A stretch of 64,000 bases of DNA from contig OY821791.1 in assembly GCA_963682175.1 (NCBI GenBank), positions 21,728,542 to 21,792,541 on the forward strand. The letters run 5' to 3'. Origin of the DNA: Triglochin maritima (lineage: Eukaryota; Streptophyta; Magnoliopsida; Alismatales; Juncaginaceae). The notes beneath the pieces were generated by a model that saw only the letters and a list, made by a program, of their open reading frames with translations, searched no databases and had not been told where the DNA came from. Shown here piece after piece: positions 55,495 through 64,000 of the stretch (position 1 is its first letter; each line of letters starts with the position of its first letter). The position numbers and the translations under genes are program-made.

Positions 55495-56731
55495 TGATGC
55501 ATTGCATACATTGCATCATATGTCTTTCATTTAGATTAATTTTATATCAATAAATGCTGCTAAGGTATGTGTTCAGTCTTATTTACAGAATACAGGGACC
55601 TGAATGCAAATTACCCATATCCCGAGCATAAATGCGTGCCAGAGACTCATTCCTGGCATAAAGACCAAGTTCAAGATTATCGGGTTTCAAATGGAAATGC
55701 ATCCAAGAATAAAAGCATTCAAGACGTAATTACAAAAAGGACAAGGACTTAAGCACAAAAGTAGACAAGGACTTAATTGCAAAAAGCCAAGGACCTAATT
55801 GCAAATTACGAGTAGCTTTTATTATTATCGAGAAAATTTAAAGAAAAAACAATGTGGATCTCCAAATATATAAAGAAATAAAGTCGGAGCTCAAAAGAAA
55901 GGAAAGAATCAATCCAGATGCGCAAAGGATATTGAAATCATACCATAAACACACAGGAAAAATCTGGATTAAATCGGAGCTAAAAAGGTGGCGAATCCGC
56001 CGCACCTTATGTACAAAATGCGGCGAATCCACCGCACCAAATTAGATCCATGCTCTAAAATTTTTACCGGTTGCGTGTTGACGCGTGTACTTTCCTATTT
56101 TATACCTAAGTCCCTTGTATCGTCTATAAATAGCCCTGAAACGATGTTGTAGAGGATCTTCTTAATTTTAACCTTAGTTTTTAATTCTTAGTCTTAGTTT
56201 TGTATACTTCTTTTTAGCAATAAAATTCTGTTGGTTTATTTTGTGTTTTTACTCTTCTTTCTTAGTTTCTCTAGGACCCCTTCTCCTCCTTTCCATCCAT
56301 GAGTTTCTAACTCTTTCCAAAGGGTGGAGGTGACGGATTTAGGGTGAAGAGAAGAAGAATAAAAGTTATTATTTTAATTTCGTGTTAGTATATTTTGATT
56401 ACTTGAGTTTATGTTAAATCATTTATCATGTAATGCTTTATAACTAATATGATTTATTATAAGTTTCTGAATTCTCAAATCTAAACCCAATACCTAAACC
56501 TCCACCCAACCGAATTCACCATCTTTGTTCTTATTTTAGTTTTATTTGTTCATGTTTCGTCTTTAGAAAATTAAAACCCAAAAATCTCAAAACCAAACTT
56601 ATTCTTCTCTCCTTCTTTCCCCAAATCGAAAATCACACTAATAACAAATCTCTCCCTCCTTGTGTTCGACCCGTATTTGCCACGTCTTCATTGACGCCGT
56701 GCACTTGCGGTATAAATTAAAATTCACATCA
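55495..56731 (+). mobile_element. Right LTR of gag-only Athila/Tat-like element
   Basis: 1237 bp from TGATGCATTGC to ATTCACATCA; the ends form TGATG/CATCA inverted repeats. It is 152 bp shorter than the left LTR, almost wholly because the minisatellite has two units instead of about seven. It is followed directly by satellite purine sequence, with no target duplication matching the left side. Confidence 0.88.
55990..56044 (+). repeat. Hairpin minisatellite in right LTR (two units)
   Basis: Same 32-bp unit as 50541-50750. Confidence 0.85.
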
Positions 56732-57442
56732 GAGAAGGACAGAGAAAATGAGAAGGGAGAGAGGAGTAGAAGGATTATGACACGAGGGAGGAGAGAGGAG
56801 GGAAAAAGGGAAGACAGAGAAGATGAAGAAGAAGAAGAAGAAGAAGAAGAAGGGAGAAGGAGAGGATAGGGAGGTAGAAAAGACAGAGAGAAGGGAGTGA
56901 AGGTAAGAGAGAGGAGGGAGAAGAAGCGAGAGAGAGAGGGAGTGGAGTAAAAGGAGGGCGTGAGGGAGGGGAATAAGAAGGAGAGGGATAAGAGGGAGAT
57001 ATAGAACGAGAAAGAAGAGAGGAGATGGAGAGTGGAGAGAAAGGGAAGGGAGCGAGAGGAAGATGACGAGATAAAGAAGGAAGGTGAGCGAAAAAAGGAG
57101 ACAAGAGAAGCAACGAGACGAATAGGAGGAGGAGGGAGAGTGAGAGAGAAGGAGAGGAAGAGAGGGGACGAGAGAGGGAGAAGGAGGAGAGGGAGAGGAC
57201 GAGAGGGATATGAGGAGAGAGAGGAGAAGGAGGAGGACGAAGAAGTTGTGAGACCGAAGTAGAGGAATAGAGGGAGAAGAGCGGAGAGAGTGAAGAAGAA
57301 GAAGGAGAGATTGAACGAGAGAGCGAGAGAATAAGAAGAGGATAGCGATGGGAAGGAGGTGGAGAGAGAATAGGGAAGGGAACGAGATAGAGCAGGGAGG
57401 GTTGAGGTAGAGAATGAGAGGGAGTCGGAGAGAGAGAGATAG
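56732..57442 (+). repeat. Polypurine satellite fragment
   Basis: The order of blocks matches about 22990-23760 of the long array, including the GAA run (near 56822-56852), and ends within the gagagagatag word where the minus-strand LTR derivative inserted. Confidence 0.83.
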
Positions 57443-60351
57443 TGTAACACCTCCAATCTCGCGGGTACGCACACTAGGGAGGACTACAAATGTCACGATC
57501 AGAGACCTCCGCGACGACCGAAGGAGTTACAAAGACACACCAAGAAAAACGACTCGACAATACCTAGAGACATCATACATGGATAGACTAACATAAAACA
57601 TAACTGAAAAGGGAGAGATTATCCATATATGGTAATGGTCAAATACATTACATCGAATTCAAAAGGCAAACATCATAAATAATGCGAAAGCAAAAGACAC
57701 ACTGAAGAATCTGGTCGACATGTCCCTCGTGTACAGAATCTTCTACTACTCGTCCAGTATGCTCTTTAGGAATCTATGTACCTGCAAGCACCGCGTCAAC
57801 ATATGCGTGAGTTTTCTATGAAGAAAACCCAGTATGCCCCTGGCCCAATCAGAGTTTTGTAGAAGAATGCATGTAGTCTATCTAAGACAAAAGCATCAGA
57901 AATAGAAATAGAAATAGAAAAGCACATAATGCATCAGAAGGCTACAACTCCATCAGTCGTGGCAATCGGGTAACACCAGTAGAAATCCCTCCAAGGGAAC
58001 CAGAACACCAACCATGCTGGACAGAAACAGAACAGAAAAGCATTAAATGTAACAGAAAGCTATGACTCCATAAGCCGTGCCAGTCGGGCGCACCCAAACC
58101 CATTCCTCGAAAGGAACCAGAACACTAGCCTCGCTGGTCATAGGCAGTCACTCAACAATAACCCACCGTTTGGCACAAAGTGGTGCGCCGGATAAGTGTC
58201 CCAATTCGCGGAAATAAACCTACATGGTGACATCGCGAACTTGGGAACACTTGCCCAGGACTTATCTTACGCCTGGCCTCCCAACGTGAAGGTCTTATGG
58301 GAATGGTCTATGAAGCTAGAGGACCCACTCGTTGCCTGTCGGCCCAGAAAACAGAACGTGCCCAGAATTATTTATCCGATTAAATTCAATACAAGCTACT
58401 TAAGCATCTAAAATCAAATCTAGCTACAGAGTCCAGAATGAGCTCAAGGAAGTATATAATAATATCCTCCTCACAGCCCCGAACAACAGTCACAAACAAA
58501 CATCCCTTATCAGAGATCAATTCACACTCACAACAACAAACAATCATAACCGGATCGGTAAAACCGTCTAGACACTAATCGGGTCGTCTGCGGGTCATGA
58601 TAATGATGTTATATGGTCTGAATTCCTAAGGATCAAACTCAACCAAAACTTAACGTATCAAATCTGTAACATATAGACATGAAAGACCCAAAAGAATGAT
58701 GCATTACAAATACATATATCAAAATCAAACTCCACAATAATCGATAGCATGCATACTTAATTTCAGAGTGTATATGCGATGATAACTAAAATCTCAGAAC
58801 ATGATCAGAATTGATATGGGTATGGATCACATGTATATCAGTAGAATAATCGTGGTGGAACATGCATCAAGCATCACTAGACAATATAGATCTCTAAAAC
58901 TAGCATACATGTGTGTAACGGGTTTATATGTTGCATTTGAATATGACACGATCAACACATGACATGAAAGAGCTCGTTTACATTCATAAGTGCATGCATG
59001 ACTACAACATCAGGAAATACACACGCATCAGATCATATAACCACATTATATGTTCTACTGAAACACAACCAGTCAGATATTGCAAAACACATTCTACACA
59101 TAGAACACGATAATTACAATAGGCAAGCTAACAAGTCAATCCGACTCATAACCAGATGCATGAGCCCCTGACCAGTCCAACCCACATTCTTAGAGTATCC
59201 CTCTTAGGCGGTCTGAGGTGGGAGAGGGTCAGTAGAGATCCATCCAAGCAGCTCAGCCCAACAACCGAGCAAGCTGATGCACGTGGTGCACTACCGCATG
59301 GCTAGCCCATTCAAGCGCACCCTGCTCAGACCGAGCTAGCCCATCCAGATCCCCCTCACCCTTAGCCTCCCTAGGGTCCTTCCACACCCCCTCTTGACCC
59401 TAGCCACCATCTAGAAGGTCTGCACTAGCCAGTCGCTCAAGACAAGGAATCAAAAGGATTGAAGATGAACCCTAGCCGGATCTTGTGTTCACCAGCCACA
59501 CCCAACCAGACATGTGCTCACGCCAAACTTAGCCCAAAAGGGAACCTATTAACCCCTAGTCGGACCTCACAGGAGCTCACCGGCGCCCTGGTCCCACTGG
59601 CTGCCCCACAGCCAGCCCCATGTAGTCCATGCTCTATGCACATGCTAGAAGGGAACTCGGTCGATGGTGCAACCGATTGCACAAACCACCACCATGGTGC
59701 TGGCCGGCCCACCAGTCAACACCCCCCCTCCCATAAAACTCTTCAAGGGTCAGGAGCATACTAGATCAGCAAGGAGTTGCTTGAAGTTAGTCGGAGGAGA
59801 TGTCCACCACTTCTCTTCTAGCCGTACAAGTTGCATTGACGTCGCTTTGCACAACTCGCCGGAGATCAGCCCACCAATCAGCTGGAGAGGAATGGATAAG
59901 TGGTCTTAAGTGATGTGCATGAGGAAGGAAAGGGGAGGGAAGAGGATGGCTGGGTGGGAGGCTTATTTGCTTGCACACAACCCTCAAACTTCCAAGACTT
60001 CATGGCTAATCAAGCCACCTCCAAGCATGCCAAAAATGGCACCAGCAATGACATCCAAAAGACACCCTTGAAATTGTGTGTAACTCCCAAGCATCCCTTC
60101 CAATTCCACGCCAGCCCCACCTGGGCCCGGCAAAAAACCATCCCTACACTCACTTGGACCCAAATTGATTCGACCGAGTCAAACAACTGCGCGCTCGCCC
60201 GCTGTGTCGCACCCGATCGACCAACAAGAAATCCGATCAAATCTATTCAAACAAACATGCCATAACACAATTTGACATTCCAAGAACTCAATTATGCATA
60301 ACCGAGGAGAGTGGACTTATTATTATTAAAAGTAGGAGAGCGGGTCTTACA
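57443..60351 (-). mobile_element. 3' LTR of the LARD-like element
   Basis: Minus strand: TGTAAGACCC at 60351 to GGTGTTACA at 57443, so TG..CA with TGTAA/TTACA ends. 2909 bp. The short open frames in it are not supported as genes. Confidence 0.85.
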
Positions 60352-60352
60352 A

Positions 60353-60364
60353 CCTACCCCCCTT
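60353..60364 (-). other. Polypurine tract of the LARD-like element
   Basis: AAGGGGGGTAGG on the minus strand, one base before the LTR start. Confidence 0.85.
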
Positions 60365-63300
60365 AAATAAATTTCGTCCTCGAAATTTGCTATCCCTAAC
60401 TCTTAACAAGAGCATTTGATACAAACTCCGTATATCATCCTTCGGACACAAACTTTGCAGTAACAACAAAAACAAGGGGCACCGCAAAAACATTGCCAAC
60501 AATGGCCATGAAATAGTAACTATAGTATGGAATTCTTGACGTATAAACCTTCACCTACATCGTCACACTCAAATAGAAGCAACAACAACCAAAAGACAAT
60601 GAAATGAAAGTGTCATGATAGCCATAGATTCTGAGAACTAATCATGAACAAATCACATGAATCCAACAACTAACAACCTATATACGTATGACCTAACAAC
60701 AACAAACTAGTCATACATGATTATAATGTCTATTGACAACAAACTAATTAGGAAGGTCACACAAAATACAGTCACTAAACATAGATGAACCTATAATAGA
60801 TTTATATCTATATGCACAAGGTGTATGAGAACAACAAATAAAACATGCAATTAATGACAAGATCTTGAATGAAAATACTCCTGCACAAGATATATATAGG
60901 CAGCAATGAAATCATGTGCTAATAACAAGATCTCCATGCATTTATATATCTACATGCACATGATGTATGAGGACAGCAATTAAGACATGTAATCATAATA
61001 AGATCTCGATGGCTAAATATATATGGCCATGGTGTACCTAGACAACCAATAAATCATGGAATCATAGTCATAATATAACAACATGAACTTACTTTCATGC
61101 ACGACATGCACTCACGTAATCATACACATAACAGAATCAACAACAATTATAATAAATTAGGTAAAGCACATGCCATAATAATCGTAGATCATGGGAATCA
61201 AACATGCAACTTGTGGGAGCTATGGGTCATGATGAGATGATTACACAACACTTCACTCTACTATAACTCTTTCGTGGGTTTGGAATTCATTCATGCATGA
61301 ATCTAAGTATATTTAGGAGATATATGAGACTATATGCATAATATAAGTTCCCACGATGCAATCTTGATAATACAAGTGATAGGCATGCATGCATGAATGG
61401 ATGGCAAATCACTTCTGATATCAACATTTTAGAGCGTAGCATCATGCACATAGTTGAATTAAAATGTTCGGTTAGCCTTTTCATGTAGTGCAATTTCCTG
61501 TTTCCAGCAACTATGTCATGCGTGCAAGTATGACTTCCTAAAAATAATCTAAACATGAATAGTCCCATAAATCTAGTAGCTAAATAATACATAGACATGC
61601 ATCATCTTAACAGCAACTTAATTAGAAAGAATAACATGTATTTAGCAACTAAAGACACATCAACATGTAGCACCTTCACAGCAATTAAATTATGGTATAA
61701 AAATAAAAAATAAATTCCAGATCTCAAAGGATAATTATACATGTATTTGATGTACCTAATTAACAGAAAATGAAACTCAAACAATAGCATGTATTCATTA
61801 TGAGAAACATATCCATAACAAAACAGGAGGTATCACAATAGAGATACTACAAGCATTATATAGCAAGAACATTAAATTTTGGACCACATGCACGTTAGTT
61901 CTAGCAACACCCAACATAATCAGAGATGATATGAACATGCACAAGCATATAACAATAACATAAGGTAAATGAACATGCTTGTGATATCAATAGTCCAAAC
62001 CGATTTACAAATTGATATACATGCATGCATTCAGATTTGCTTACTACTTACAAGTCGTAGAATGAGTTGCATAAATAATGGATGAGTTCTGATTTCATTT
62101 TCATGTGAGAGCATAACAAGACATATCAGAGGACGTATACAAAAATCAGATTATATATGTGATATGGATACTGCTGGAACGAAATCAAACTAGATTAGCA
62201 ATCATAGGAATCGACACATAACAACCCTACCGATTGTATCAACATCTCAATTGAAAATATGCAACTTATTCTCATGTGGTGTGTAATGAGATACCTCATA
62301 GAGAGTTCACAAAATCAGAGCATCCACATGGATTAATCATTGCTGGACATAAAATTAGACTTGATAAATACATCACAACATTCAAGCCGATACATGCATC
62401 TATACCGATTGCATCAACGTTTAAATTAAACTATAAAACTTATGCTCAGAGTCAGTAAAGAATATATCCTAGAGGGATTACAAATCAGAGCATATATATG
62501 GATTGGTCAGGACTGACATAAAATCAGACATGATAAACTTCTCTTATCATTCCCATCGACACATGCAATATTACTTGAACATGAAATCAGATCACAAAAC
62601 ATGCTAGATCTGAAATCAGTAATGTGTCATATGAATGATGCCCGATTGAAATCATAATTGACACATGAATGTCAATAAGCATAACATGCAAGAAAATCTA
62701 GACTTGACCACAATATCATGCATGAACATAACATCCAAAAGATCACAAGATAAAACCGCACAAGGTGATCAACACAACTCGCAACATGCAAGCAAAACCT
62801 CTCCCCAACAAGCTCTCCACGGTCCAACCCCATCTCCTACGGTTTCTCCAACGAACAACCAATGGAGAACATGAAGCCAAGGTCGTGGTAGAGAGGGAGG
62901 TGACCTGCCAACCGCTGTTGTCCAGAGTGTGCACCACAATCAACCCTATCGGATAGATCTCTAGATACACAAACCCTAGACATCTGATCGGCCAGCCACA
63001 AATGTTGGACAAACTTTCGTCCAACACCCACCCCTACTTCATACACTAAGGGCTAGAAGCATACCTGAAACTGGTGGAGAAGAACCCTAGAGTTTGCTGG
63101 AATCCCACTGCAACCGCCTCCCATGTTTGCTAGCTAGTCGCCTCTTGCACTTGCACTTCTTGCTTGCGTGACCGGCTGGATTTGTTGGAGATCTCGGCAC
63201 CAAAACATGGGAAGAGGTGAGGGAATTGAGAAGGACTGATTGGGTTTGCTGGTTTTGGTTTCCAAGCACACAAGGCAATCAACAAGAAAGGAATTTAACC

Positions 63301-63422
63301 AATGCAAATATGATCTATCACTATCATAATGCAATTCTAAAAGATAGAAAATTACCGAAAGGGTTTGGGCAAGATGCCCCACTGGAGAGTCTTCAGATTT
63401 TGTACACTTTACGGATCGACCT
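60365..63422 (-). other. Non-coding internal region of the LARD-like element
   Basis: Strongly AT-rich, with many acatgca and catgcatg words and no supported coding frame. Near 62800-63200 it has a less AT-rich patch, also without a recognisable product. The 20 bases next to the tract are the only part resembling a known pol end. Confidence 0.75.
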
Positions 63423-63434
63423 GCTTTGATACCA
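63423..63434 (-). other. Primer binding site, tRNA-Met
   Basis: TGGTATCAAAGC on the minus strand, one mismatch to TGGTATCAGAGC, three bases after the LTR end. Confidence 0.85.
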
Positions 63435-63437
63435 AGT

Positions 63438-63478
63438 TGTAACGCCCCCAATCTCGTGGGTACGCACACTGGGGAGGA
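63438..63478 (-). mobile_element. 5' LTR remnant of the LARD-like element
   Basis: 41 bp matching the end of the LTR at 57443-57483, then abrupt polypurine satellite. The junction ggagga is shared by both sequences (microhomology). Confidence 0.85.
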
Positions 63479-64000
63479 GGAGAGAAGGGAGAGAGGGGAA
63501 GTAGAAGGGAGAGGGAGAAGGGAGAAGGGAGAAGAGAAAGGGGGAGAAGGATTGGGATAGAAGGAGAGACAGAGAGGGAAGAGGACAGAGAAGGGTAAGA
63601 AGAGGGGGAGAGAAGAAGACAAAGAGAGAAGGATAAGGTGAGAGGGATAAGAAAGAAGGGAGAGGAGAAGGAATATGAGGGAGTTAAAGATGAGGAGAAT
63701 GAGAGAACAAGATGAATGGAGTCGGATAGAAGAGAGAGGGGTAGAGAGGTAGTGCGAGAGAGCCTCAGAGAAGGGAGAGACGGAGAGAGAGAAGGGAGAG
63801 GAGAGAGAAGGAGATGGAGAAAAGGAGAAGCGAGAGAAAGGAGAGAAGAAGAAGGAGAAGGAGAGATAGATCAAGAGAAAGGGATAAATAGATGAGTGAT
63901 AAAGAAGGAAGGGGAGAAGAGAGAGAAAGATAGAGAAGGAGAGAGAAAATGAGAAGGGAGAGAGGAGGACAAGGACAATGACAATGAGGGAGGTGAGTGG
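63479..64000 (+). repeat. Polypurine satellite fragment at window end
   Basis: Block order matches about 22510-23060 and 30590-31110. It runs off the window. Confidence 0.82.

Larger units (their letters stand above)
57443..63478 (-). mobile_element. Large non-coding Gypsy derivative (LARD-like), minus strand
   Basis: On the minus strand: 41 bp of 5' LTR (63478-63438), a tRNA-Met primer site, 3.06 kb of non-coding internal sequence, a polypurine tract and a complete 2909-bp 3' LTR. No gag or pol frame exists on either strand. The bases just before the tract (aaatttcgaggacgaaattt on the minus strand) match the end of Tekay/Del pol regions, so it is derived from that lineage. It inserted into the satellite. 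The 5' LTR was lost to a satellite junction. Confidence 0.88.

Noticed and set aside
57443..57483. Satellite/LARD left border as evidence of a target duplication
   Set aside because: The 5 bases at 57438-57442 (gatag) cannot be paired because the other end of the element was lost at 63478.
59459..60265. Open frames of 80-121 codons in the minus-strand LTR derivative
   Set aside because: Low-complexity products without recognisable domains on both strands of an LTR; no support as genes.

Overview
The window is transposon-dense heterochromatin from a flowering plant, most likely a eudicot. I infer this from the element mix: L1-type LINEs whose ORF1 ends in a CCHC knuckle, a Tekay/Del-like Gypsy, an Athila/Tat-like gag-only element with a tRNA-Asp primer site, a Copia element with a tRNA-Met primer site, and a hAT-type MITE. 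I find no host gene, no rRNA gene and no intact tRNA gene. Every element appears defective.

Layout. 1-2011: inverted LTR fragments (copies A and B; a third copy, C, lies at 14925-15828). 2012-2261: zinc-knuckle fragment. 2262-8587: decayed Tekay-like Gypsy whose 3' half is replaced by an inverted copy of its own gag/protease segment. 8588-9518: polypurine:polypyrimidine satellite. 9519-14924: LINE 1 (minus). 15829-20604: LINE 2 (plus). 20605-39304: a purine-strand satellite array, interrupted by a Copia element with a 5-bp target duplication (24663-30417) and by LINE 3 (31304-37921), which itself carries a 794-bp hAT MITE with an 8-bp target duplication. 39305-44320: LINE 4. 44321-49445: the satellite in inverted and then direct orientation, with a captured LINE fragment. 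49446-49885: LINE fragment. 49886-56731: gag-only LTR element. 56732-57442: satellite. 57443-63478: large non-coding LTR derivative on the minus strand. 63479-64000: satellite.

The main result is the satellite. About 12.8 kb of the window looks like degenerate GA simple sequence, but it is a tandem repeat with a period of about 2.3 kb. Each unit is almost pure purine on one strand except for one conserved island of about 100 bp where the strand flips to pyrimidine. The period is measured directly (2292 bp between islands) and again after removing the Copia and LINE 3 insertions by their target duplications (about 2345 bp). The LINE insertions sit in it in one orientation, with poly(A) followed by purine strand. 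Most junctions between element families fall at this satellite.

The long overlapping open frames of the pyrimidine stretches are composition artefacts and are not annotated as genes. Boundaries inside satellite are approximate to a few bases because of repetitiveness.
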